From Sacculina carcini (taxonomy: Eukaryota > Arthropoda > Thecostraca > Sacculinidae), in NCBI GenBank assembly GCA_916048095.2, contig OU696595.1:5373295-5437294 (forward strand): a stretch of DNA of 64,000 bases. The letters run 5' to 3'. This document shows positions 1 to 8,525 of this stretch, piece after piece. The translations under genes and the position numbers were made by a program. Numbering within the stretch: position 1 is the stretch's first letter; every line of letters starts with the position of its first letter. Below the pieces are notes generated by a model, which was given only the letters and a program-made list of their open reading frames with translations, did not search any database and was not told the origin of the DNA.

Positions 1-370
1 TGCTACTCGTTGTACTTTCTCTATTCTTGCTATATCATTTTTCTTGTGCGTACCCCATATTACTGCAACATGTATATATACGCACTCACCGAGTTGTTCT
101 ACAGGATTTGAGCTTAAGCTCGAGCTGACCTGTCTCTCAACCTATCAATTTTACTTTTAAACTCTGATATATGTTTTTACTTTCGACAATATCCTTGGCT
201 AGTTAATTCCAAATATCTATAGCTCTGTATGGGAAGCTGTACTTCTTTATATCCCTTTTGCAACGGCGTTTCCTTAATTTAAACTTGTGTCCTCTTCCTT
301 TCATCTGCTTATAAAAACCTGTAATTACTGGAGTAGCCATCTCTTTCATATACTTAAATATGTTTATCAA
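1..370 (-). mobile_element. Two LINE tail fragments in tandem
   Basis: On the minus strand, bases 360 to 203 encode the C-terminal end of a LINE reverse transcriptase. The segment includes GRGHKFKLRKRRCKRD and then YSFPYRAIDIWN, followed by 3' UTR down to about base 85. Bases 80 to 1 then encode an upstream part of the same kind of protein, with VIWGTHKKNDIARIEKVQRV. The order is the reverse of a single element, so two truncated copies lie head to tail. The same tail type recurs at 48885-49080 and 62360-62650. The clade is probably CR1-like, judged from the motif style only. Confidence 0.65.
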
Positions 371-409
371 GTGTGTCTGTGTGTGTGTGTGTGTGTTTGT
401 GTGTGTTAG

Positions 410-591
410 GTGGGAGTTTGTGAGGGCGACGGTGGTTCGTCCTGCGATCTTTACTTCCCGTTCGCCAAAGATAACGCCGGAACAATTCGTCAGAAACTGA
501 AACAACAGCAACAACATAATAATAATAATAATAGTAACAATTATGAACACACGCCAAAGGACGGAGGTTCTCATCGCCAGCAAGCTTGCAC
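410..591 (+). CDS. Internal exon of an unidentified gene (penultimate exon)
   Basis: This segment is open throughout and clearly richer in G+C than its AT- and TG-rich surroundings. It is bounded by a 3' splice site (TGTGTGTTAG at 400-409) and a strong donor (GTGAGTGC from 592). It encodes about 60 residues: a start rich in Gly, Asp and Cys with CDLYFPFAKDNAGTIRQKLK, then a Gln/Asn tract from CAA/AAT repeats, then HTPKDGGSHRQQAC. It ends in phase 2, and the exon at 1385 supplies the missing base. The gene begins left of the window. I do not recognise the family and assign no function. Confidence 0.62.
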
Positions 592-709
592 GTGAGTGCT
601 AGCACGCGCTTCTTATTAATAAGCCAGCGTTAACTATCAGAACTATTACACTTTTATTCTTTTTTTAAACAGCATTGGTTTTTTGAGTAGTTGTTTTTCG
701 GAAGTATAC

Positions 710-710
<1 letters not shown>

Positions 711-760
<50 letters not shown>

Positions 761-765
761 TGTGT

Positions 766-825
<60 letters not shown>
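711..825. repeat. (TG)n microsatellite, about 115 bp
   Basis: A nearly uninterrupted TG dinucleotide tract with two TATG interruptions lies in the last intron of the gene at 410-1490. Confidence 0.95.
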
Positions 826-1002
826 CGAATAAGTATACGTTGAATTAGGAAAAGACAGTCAACACCAAAATATCATCATTGATATTTCCTCTTCTAATTG
901 GTTTCATTTTTCTACACTCCTAAACGGAAAACTATACTTTTTATCTATTCATATAAACATCTTCAAGACGCGCTTAATCAATTGTTCTCAGTCTGTTTGT
1001 TT

Positions 1003-1331
1003 GGACTCGGTGGTGTAGTGGTAGCACACCCGCCTCACAAGCGGGAGGTCTGTGGTTCAAATCCCGGCGGAGGAAAATTTCTTTATTGGGTGAATTCTAT
1101 AATCCAACAGCTCCTGTCCACCCAGCAGTAAATGATGGTACCAGATATCAGTCATGTGTTGTGTCATGTATTCTGGGGAGGTGGCCCTCTCTAATACGTC
1201 TTCCGTCCTTGTGGCGTCATAGCGTGGAGAGGGTCGGTTCTGCGGTGACAGCGAGCTGCACGGGACGCACCTGTGTGTTCATAAGCTTCGACTTCTTGCC
1301 GTGTAGCAGCTGTCACTTGAGCAGCCTTTAA
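1003..1331 (+). mobile_element. tRNA-Val-derived SINE, copy A (full length)
   Basis: The head (1003-1074) folds like tRNA-Val. It has a box A-like TGGTGTAGTGG, an anticodon stem CCCGC/GCGGG around loop CTCACAA (anticodon CAC), and box B GGTTCAAATCC. A body of about 250 bp follows and ends near TGTCACTTGA. Four more copies sit at 27654-27985 (plus), 32846-33118, 36663-36922 and 58322-58642 (minus). It lies in the last intron, about 55 bp before the terminal exon at 1385. Confidence 0.85.
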
Positions 1332-1384
1332 CCTTCTGGTAAGACATATTTTTCAAGTTGTTTTGTGTGTTTGTTGGTGTTTAG

Positions 1385-1490
1385 TGAGGCTGTTGAAGCG
1401 AGTGGTGATGTTCTCGGAGATATTGACTGCATGTTGTCCGGTCTGACACAGGAGTTGGACGCCATGATCCATCTAGAACAACAACAATAA
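1385..1490 (+). CDS. Terminal exon of the unidentified gene starting left of the window
   Basis: The acceptor is GTTGGTGTTTAG (1373-1384). The first base completes the split codon left by the exon ending at 591, giving Thr. Then 34 codons run to TAA at 1488-1490. The C-terminal peptide contains LGDIDCMLSGLTQELDAMI and ends in HLEQQQ, an acidic amphipathic tail. Phase agreement and peptide quality support a real gene end. The short leucine-rich acidic tail resembles tails of cytoskeletal or adaptor proteins, but I cannot name it. Confidence 0.62.
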
Positions 1491-2150
1491 CAACAACAAC
1501 AACAACCACATGCATAACGCTGCACAAAACTGAAAACACAAATCATAAAAATATTTGCATTTATCACAGAAGCCAATATTTCACATTGTGATGGATTTAA
1601 TTTCTCATAATATCTCATACCAAGTGTATACGTTTTTGTGCATAAGTGCTATATTATATAATTAGCACACACATTATATAATATGTACCATATGTGAATG
1701 AGGTCTTTCTGTTTTCTACGTTTGTGTGTATGCGTGTTTGGTAAGTTTATATACTTTGTATGTATGTCTGTATGTGTGTGTGTGTCGGTGTGTCAGTGTG
1801 TGTGTGTGTGTGTGTCAGTGTGTGTTTTTCACTGTTGACATGTCATTTACACGCCACTTGAATACATTATCTATAATCTTCGACTGTTTTCATTCATTCA
1901 TTCATTCCCCGGCGATAATCGGAAACGTACAGTTGAAAATGTCAAGTGTATAATGATAATTAAATTGTGTCTGTGTGTGTGTGCTCATAGTTCATAGTTT
2001 ATTGCCCAGAATACACAGTACAGTATGACAACAGAATAAAACACAAATATGCAAAAAAGTTGGTCAAGCTGACGTTTTTTGACGAACAAGAATTCAAATT
2101 GTTATATATAAACCACATGACATTACTGGAACATAATACTGTTAATTATA
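1491..2150. other. Non-coding flank downstream of the first gene
   Basis: This stretch is AT-rich with TG tracts at 1760-1825. A segment at about 1985-2095 resembles the minus-strand 3' end of the LINE at 2990-5150, with a TTTATTGCCC start and a short hairpin. No coding exon is visible. Confidence 0.45.
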
Positions 2151-2339
2151 TATTTTGATGAACATCAAACATTTTTGTTGAAAATTGACACATACATTCT
2201 CACATACTTCATGCACAATTACACTCATACACACACACATACATACATACACACAAGCATACACACACTCACACACACACCCACACACCCAACAAAATAC
2301 AAACACACATCTACACAAACACACATCTACACAAACACA

Positions 2340-2474
2340 CATTACATTACATTACATTAAGACATTTATATCGCGCTTTTCACCCGAGGGTCTCAAAAGC
2401 GCTCATACACACACACACTCAAGCACAAGTCATACACATAATCAATCACGAACACACACACACTCACCTACATA

Positions 2475-2508
<34 letters not shown>

Positions 2509-2745
2509 AAACAAACAAGTACATATACGCACAAACACAAACATACACTCACGTTCACATACTCAAAAACACAAAAATACACACACACACATACATATTG
2601 AATAAGATAGCACAGCAGACATACAGCACAGAAGACAAAGTTTCACATCTACACACATACACCCATGTCTGTGTGTGTGTGTGTGTGGGTGTTGGTGGGT
2701 GAGTGTTTGTGTGTTTACGTTAGTTGCCCAATCAGAAGCATACAC
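2340..2745 (-). mobile_element. 5'-truncated LINE 3' UTR with CA tracts
   Basis: On the minus strand this matches the 3' UTR of the LINE at 8526-10680. Both carry the same terminal block (ATATCGCGCTTTTCACCCGA in plus orientation), (ATTAC)n end, CA tracts and spacer words such as TTGAATAAGATAGCA. It is a dead-on-arrival copy whose CA arrays are part of the element. Confidence 0.75.
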
Positions 2746-2989
2746 AATAACATCATCTTCAACAAGTTGTATGAGTGAATATTAAATATAAATAGAGTTT
2801 TATTATTACGTCATTTGTATTTTCATTGTTATTTTCAGCATCAGTTGTGTGTGTTTGTGCATGTACAACATTTCAAGATTTAATTAACGAAAAACAACCA
2901 CTATCATTTCGAGTTATCCATATTCACACATACATTCACACCTCACTACAAACACCCACGATAAAATATATATTTTCGCCTGTGTGTAA

Positions 2990-5152
2990 GTAAGTAAGTA
3001 AGTTTATTGGTCACTCATACAAGCAGTTCAGTCAATAGTATATACGAGATAAAAGCACATGTGACAATAGTCCGACAAGCTCACGCTTCTTTTCGGACTG
3101 ATACTTAAACAATAAGCAAGACTACTACTATTTGCTAGCTAGCGCCACATTCATTCTGATGTATTTATATAGTCGACAACAATCAAATAGAGATCACACG
3201 CAAGATGAATACATGCATACACGCAGGCTTGTGTGCACACTCGCACGCATGTACATTCATACAGACACATATACAGAGTTTCATATAAACACACAATCGC
3301 ATATACTTGCACATATATAAGCATCACGGTACACTGGAGTATTGTTTGGCCAGTAAATGTTTTCTTAACTCTTTTTTGAATTTGGTAAAGCTTCCTCCTA
3401 TAAGAAGTTGTTTTATCTCTGACGGCAGACCGTTGAATATTCTTGGTCCGTCGTATATAATACTGTTCTTGTATATTTGTGTTCTATATGACGGTACTTC
3501 CAGGTCTATGTTGTTTGATCTTGTCCGTCTTTCTCTGTTCAGCAATTGAAACGGTGATCCACACCGTATTGTTTTATGTATCAGCAATACTGCGAAGTAT
3601 TGGCGTATGGAGTTAATGTTCAGTATGTTTTTGTTGTGATAAACTTGTTCCGTTGATTGGTACTTTTTCATGAAGTAAATGCACCGGAGGAACCTGTTTT
3701 GTGCAATTTGTATAGTTTTGAGAAAACTTGGCCAAGTGTTCGCCCATATTGATGCACAGTATGTTATATGTGGATAGAAGAGTGAATAGTACAGGTTCAT
3801 CATTAAGTCTGCGGATAAATTGTGTCTTGTGCGATAAAATATACCAGTAATTTTTGAGAGTTTGCTGTCCACTTCCTCAATTTGATGTCTCCAATTTAAA
3901 TTTTCGTCGATGTATAATCCAAGGAATTTGGTATGTTTTACCATAGATATAGGTTCTCCGTTGATAGATATTGCTGGAAAGTCAAATTGAAGTGATCTGT
4001 TCTTGAATAAAACACATTTTGTTTTACTGGTGTTTATTTTTAACTTATTGTCTTGTACCCATCTATTAATTTTTTCCAATTCCTCAGTTAAAGTGGTGTG
4101 CAGCTTGTCCAGTGAGTCATCTTTTAGTAACAGAGTGGTGTCGTCTGCATAAATGGTGTAGTGAAATTTCTCGCTGGCGTTTATTATGTCATTAATGAAT
4201 ATTAGGAACAACGTTGGCCCGAGAATTGAGCCTTGTGGAACTCCATTTTGAATAGCAAGAGCCGGCGACACCTCATTATTGCATGCGACGAACTGTTTCC
4301 TATCGCACAGGTAGCTTTTTATCAATTTTAAACAAACTCCTCTGATACCCAGGTTTTCCAATTTGTCGTACAGAATGGTGTAATCAAGACTGTCAAAAGC
4401 CTTGGACAGATCAATGAATATACCCATGGATATCTCTTTTTCCTCTAAGCATTTGTATACTTGATGAACGAAACTTAATATTGCTTTTTCTGTGGATCGG
4501 TTTTCTCTGAACCCAAATTGCTGCGTTATCAGCAGTTCATTTTTTTCAAGGTAGGAGCACAGTCTCGAGTTAATGATAGATTCAAAAATTTTGCTGAATG
4601 CGGGTAGAATTGATATTGGCCGATAGTTATTGACTGCGGTTTTGTCCCCTGATTTGTGTACCGGTAGAACTCTTGCTGTTTTCATTTGGCGTGGGAAATA
4701 GCCGTCCTTTAATGATAAATTTATTATATGGCATAGGGGTAAGGATATGTAAGGAGATGTTCGTACTAACACTTTTGGTGGAATGTCGTCGTATCCGGGG
4801 GAGTTGGACTTCATTGAAGAAATCACTCTGTTGATCTCAGCTTCGGTAGTGGGTTCCATAAACATGGAGAATGTGGTTGGATGCTTCAAGTAACGTCTGT
4901 GATCAGTACGTGTTTCTGGAGTTGCAAGTGAGGTTTTCAGGAAATGAGTGTTGAAGGTTGCGGCTGTGTTCGCGCATGGCGGATGCAATTCGATTGTTTG
5001 AGATTTGTTCTGTTTTCTACCCATTAGTAAATTTAGAATAGACCATTGTTTTTTCGGGTCGTGCCTGTTCTCGGTGAGTTTGTTTTTATAGTATTGATTC
5101 TTTGCAGCACGGAGTATGGTAACTAGTTTATTTCGGTACTTCCTGTATGTTT
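2990..5152 (-). mobile_element. LINE (Jockey/CR1-like), 5' truncated, RT ORF intact
   Basis: The minus-strand element ends in (TTAC)n at about 2990-3005. It has a 3' UTR containing a GTCCG...CGGAC hairpin and a long RT reading frame. The frame stays open above the first Met, to about 5150 (YRKYRNKLVTILRAAKNQYY and on), where a TG tract cuts the element off. ORF1 and the endonuclease are missing. Confidence 0.85.
3324..5024 (-). CDS. LINE reverse transcriptase (566 aa from first Met)
   Basis: RNA-directed DNA polymerase of a non-LTR retrotransposon, which copies element RNA at a nicked target. Visible RT motifs are NNYRPISILP (132-141), motif A FIDLSKAFD with catalytic Asp (203-211), motif B NGVPQGSILGP (260-270) and motif C YADD (292-295). 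The C-terminal thumb is present and ends in KKELRKHLLAKQYSSVP. No stop or frameshift interrupts it, so the copy is fairly young. The reading frame continues upstream of the annotated Met without a start, so this is a 5'-truncated fragment rather than a host gene. Confidence 0.92.
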   Translation of the reverse strand: MGRKQNKSQTIELHPPCANTAATFNTHFLKTSLATPETRTDHRRYLKHPTTFSMFMEPTTEAEINRVISSMKSNSPGYDDIPPKVLVRTSPYISLPLCHIINLSLKDGYFPRQMKTARVLPVHKSGDKTAVNNYRPISILPAFSKIFESIINSRLCSYLEKNELLITQQFGFRENRSTEKAILSFVHQVYKCLEEKEISMGIFIDLSKAFDSLDYTILYDKLENLGIRGVCLKLIKSYLCDRKQFVACNNEVSPALAIQNGVPQGSILGPTLFLIFINDIINASEKFHYTIYADDTTLLLKDDSLDKLHTTLTEELEKINRWVQDNKLKINTSKTKCVLFKNRSLQFDFPAISINGEPISMVKHTKFLGLYIDENLNWRHQIEEVDSKLSKITGIFYRTRHNLSADLMMNLYYSLFYPHITYCASIWANTWPSFLKTIQIAQNRFLRCIYFMKKYQSTEQVYHNKNILNINSIRQYFAVLLIHKTIRCGSPFQLLNRERRTRSNNIDLEVPSYRTQIYKNSIIYDGPRIFNGLPSEIKQLLIGGSFTKFKKELRKHLLAKQYSSVP

Positions 5153-5154
5153 CC

Positions 5155-5699
5155 CCGTGTGTGTGTGTGTATGTGTGTGTGCCGGTGTCTTATAATGTTT
5201 TCTTATATTATAATTGTTATGAATTTCAACCGAAATTAATTGAAAAGTAAAAAACTTTGATAATATATCAGAATAATTTTTTATTATCTCTCTTTTTCTT
5301 ACAATAAGCGTGCAGTTTTTTCCTAACATCTCCCTGGAATTGATTACTGCACGTTGAAATTGATTCAACGATCAAATATATATCACCAACAACAAACCAG
5401 AAACCAACAAACCAGAAACCACACGATGCTAAACACCAGGGCTAATTGTCTATGTAAAGTACAATAATTATATACTTGTGTACTGTCTACACAAAATATA
5501 ACAACTTATCATAATTTGCACAACAATAGAGAATAGTGAATTTGCAAAAAGCCAATTCTCAAGTGTATAAAACATAATAAACAAGTATATAATAATTTGT
5601 AATTTCAGTAGTAATCAAGCCAATAGAATTTAGCGCAGATATATTTTTTATATATATTTAAACACTATGGACAAATTTAGCGGAAACATTGTGTGTGTG

Positions 5700-5700
<1 letters not shown>
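5155..5700. other. AT-rich stretch without genes
   Basis: It begins with a short TG tract (5158-5180) that forms the truncation point of the neighbouring LINE, then continues as AT-rich unique-looking DNA. I see no exon, RNA gene or repeat that I can name. Confidence 0.5.

Positions 5701-5762
<62 letters not shown>
5692..5762. repeat. (GT)n microsatellite
   Basis: About 70 bp of almost pure GT, 20 bp upstream of the CTCF-like motif at 5783. Confidence 0.95.
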
Positions 5763-5763
<1 letters not shown>

Positions 5764-5782
5764 TGATTAGTTGTTATTTCTT

Positions 5783-5796
5783 CCGCTAGGGGGCGA
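5783..5796 (+). promoter_or_regulatory. CTCF-like motif CCGCTAGGGGGCGA
   Basis: The word closely matches the bilaterian CTCF core consensus (CCASYAGRKGGCRS), with one clear mismatch at the third base. It lies about 100 bp upstream of the ATG of the candidate first exon at 5892. Binding is inferred from the motif only. Confidence 0.35.
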
Positions 5797-5891
5797 AGGA
5801 ATCAAGTGTACGTTTTTGGCTAGCACTTCGATGACTGCAGTGTTTTGGTTGTATTGTTGATTTGTGTCGAGTTTAACTTGAGAAGTTCATC

Positions 5892-5975
5892 ATGTCTGTG
5901 CTTATACAAGAGCCAACAGATTATATACGAATGCCGTTCGATTTGGAACGTCCAACACCGGACTACTTTGTACTT
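5892..5975 (+). CDS. Candidate first coding exon of an unidentified gene
   Basis: An ATG opens 28 codons ending exactly at a strong donor (GTGAGTAATT from 5976) in phase 0. The peptide begins MSVLIQEPTDYIRMPFDLE and continues RPTPDYFVL; its composition is protein-like and its codons are less AT-biased than the flanks. A GC-balanced leader (5800-5891) could be 5' UTR. I could not find the next exon with confidence, and I do not recognise the protein. Confidence 0.45.
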
Positions 5976-6014
5976 GTGAGTAATTTTCACTGAATTCCTT
6001 GCGTATATTGTATA

Positions 6015-6180
6015 TCTACAGTGATCACTTACAGAAGCAGAGGGTTGGCTTTTAGTCGCCTCTTACACGACACACAGCGGGTACGGCGGCAGTATTCTTA
6101 TCTCCTACCTCAGGGGTTGTTAGCTCTACTGTAGCCGTCAACATTTTCTGCTTCTTGAAAAACCCAGTGAGGAAAATACA
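6015..6180 (-). repeat. Interspersed repeat R1 fragment
   Basis: On the minus strand this carries the block ACTGCCGCCGTACCCGCTGT followed by GTAAGAGGCGACTAAAAGCC. The block recurs at 14568-14825, 17628-17790, 26218-26400 and 30820-31010. It looks like an untranslated end of a retroelement, but the type is unresolved. Confidence 0.7.
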
Positions 6181-6439
6181 ATAATTGTAGGGGAAACATA
6201 AACCGACCTCTCTATTTGGACGCTCAAACAACTGAGTACATCTGAAAACTTCCTGCTATCTTGGTAGAAGTCGACATAACAAAAAATATGTATAATTATC
6301 ACGTGATGCTTAAAGCGATAACCTTCCTATATATAATTAATTAAATTCACATACTGTAGGGAGAGCAACTTTGATTCCGTTTTATTTTGCTTTTTATTTA
6401 CTCAATATGTTTTCCAATATGTTTTCGCTAATCTCTCTC

Positions 6440-6545
6440 TGTATTTGTATATTTGTTGATGATCAAGATGCACGGAGATTGCAGTAGCATGTATTATTTA
6501 TAACTTCTTCTCATATTTCACCACTTGTTAATTTATTTTAATAAT
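6440..6545 (+). repeat. Interspersed repeat R3 copy
   Basis: Contains GTTGATGATCAAGATGCA and GGAGATTGCAGT, then ATATTTCACCA(C). Other copies are at 29090-29190 and 49685-49765 (plus) and at 24185-24295 and 50400-50500 (minus). Several copies abut a TG or CA tract on the same side. Confidence 0.7.
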
Positions 6546-7010
6546 AATAATAATAATATGTGATAAGGACAAATATATTACTACTTAGCTTGATGCGCCT
6601 TACAAAAACGTTTACTAAACTTAGGCTAGAAAGCGAAAAACTGTCCACTCTAATCATAAATCATCATAAATCATTGGAAAAATCATATATTTTTCTAGAA
6701 ACAAATAACACACTAAAAGCCTGTCTTTCATTTCATTTGTCAAACAATAAAATTGAACCAAATTTCGACATAAGGATGTGTGTATATACAAGCATAAAAA
6801 CTTCAAACACAAAAATAACTCACGAAAAACGTTGATGTATAAACTTATTTTAGCAGGATATTTCATAGAATTGTTATAATGTTAAATTGTCACATGAGGT
6901 TTTGTCAATTGTGTGTGGTATTATACTATTGAAATATCATTAATGGGGTTTGTGGTGTGATCGGTTTCTGCTCGGTGGTTGGTCGAAGTGACGATGACGC
7001 CAGCTGATAC

Positions 7011-7041
7011 ACACAGTAGGTACCGGCGGTACCTACTGTGT
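7011..7041. repeat. Perfect 15-bp inverted repeat (31-nt palindrome)
   Basis: The arm ACACAGTAGGTACCG at 7011-7025 is exactly mirrored at 7027-7041 around one central G. It lies in TG-rich, apparently non-coding DNA. Confidence 0.9.
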
Positions 7042-7584
7042 AAGGCGCGTGCGGTGTGTGTGTATGCGAGTGTGTATGTATGTTTGTCTGTATGTGTAAG
7101 GCTAGTAGCGCGTGAGTAGTTAGTGTACTAATGACTGTTGGCCTGTGTGTTGGCTGCGTTCTGACCAGTGGGGAGTGCAAATACAAAGTGTGTTGTGCTG
7201 TTATCTGCGAGTAACTACAGGGTTTGCATTTTTTCAATCACTGATCTTACTGAACTAATTGAAAAAGCTATCAAGACCGAAACTTTTCACTACAGTAACT
7301 TTGTGTGTATGTATGTGTGTGTGTGTGTGTGTGCGTGTGTGCGTGTGTGTGTGTGTTATTTTCACAGAATTTGGTTTTGTTTGGACTTTTCTGCTTCATT
7401 ATTTTCGTTCTGTTCGCCTCGTTGGATACGAAGTAATTTTCTGCTATAAATTCCTTCACTCGCCAATATCTACTTGTTCTGTTTATTGCAATCAATCAAT
7501 TTATCAATGAATCTATCAATAAGTATGTTTCTTGCAGGTATTTAAAATGTCACCGTAAAATCTCATAATTCAAACTTTTCTTAA

Positions 7585-7740
7585 CCCTATAACGCCGGAA
7601 TTTTGATCGGATTTTGCACAAAAAATCGCAGGTTTTTTGTTGTTAATTCTGATGTTGTTGCATCTATTGCCACAAAACAAAATTACCATCATTCCACTAT
7701 GATCGATACAACGTTTAGAAGTCGTGTCAGTTTTATAGGG
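7585..7740. mobile_element. Short piggyBac-like MITE candidate
   Basis: The ends are CCCTATAA at 7585 and TTATAGGG at 7733-7740, forming a terminal inverted repeat. They are preceded by TTAA (7581-7584) and followed by TTAT (7741-7744), that is, one intact and one altered TTAA target site. Length is 156 bp with no coding capacity. CCCT ends plus TTAA targets are the piggyBac hallmark. Confidence 0.5.
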
Positions 7741-8142
7741 TTATAATTTTATATACGCTCTCGTATTTTAAAAATCTGTTGGCTTCTGAAACTTCGCAAC
7801 TTCATGTTGAATCATAGATTATTATTACAATTTTTTCGTTGAGTGCTAGGTAGTGATTCAGACTGTTTTTCACTGAACATTAACACCAAAAACAAAACCA
7901 AAAATATAGACGTTAATTTTTAGCCAAGAAGATCGGCAGGTTATTTTAATAAACCAAAATTGTTTTTTGCCAATCAACAGAAAGTCAGCTAAGAAGTAAG
8001 AAAATTTTATTATTAAATATTGATAAATTTGTTAATATAAGAAATATTGATTGATAAATATAAGAAACACAATATAAGAAATATTGATTGATAAATTTGG
8101 ATTATGTGTATTCAAAAGCACACTCACTCACTCAGTCACTCA

Positions 8143-8143
<1 letters not shown>

Positions 8144-8187
<44 letters not shown>

Positions 8188-8202
8188 ACACACACACACA
8201 CA
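8144..8202. repeat. (CA)n microsatellite
   Basis: About 60 bp of CA repeats in AT-rich DNA upstream (plus sense) of the LINE tail at 8526. Confidence 0.95.
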
Positions 8203-8525
8203 TTTCTGATTTTTTTTTCAGAATAAAGCTTTCTTTCCGAGTTGATCGAATAGCTGCCTTCAATGTTTTGCCTGCTTCAAGTAGGATATAATCAACATTG
8301 AGTGTATGGACTGCACGAATGTCTGAATATAATGTCCGCCAATCTGAACATATCAATCTTAACTTAATAATAAACTTAATAAACTTGACTACAATAACTT
8401 GTTACCGGCACAGGATTAAAGAGTAAGTGAATAATCAGAAAGCGAAAGCATGCACCAACAAACACAATCACACACACACACACACGCACACGCACACACA
8501 CACACACACGCACACACAACACACA

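Noticed and set aside
1003-1074. Functional tRNA-Val(CAC) gene
   Set aside because: The acceptor stem pairs poorly and the same head with the same 250-bp body occurs at four other sites, so it is a SINE promoter.
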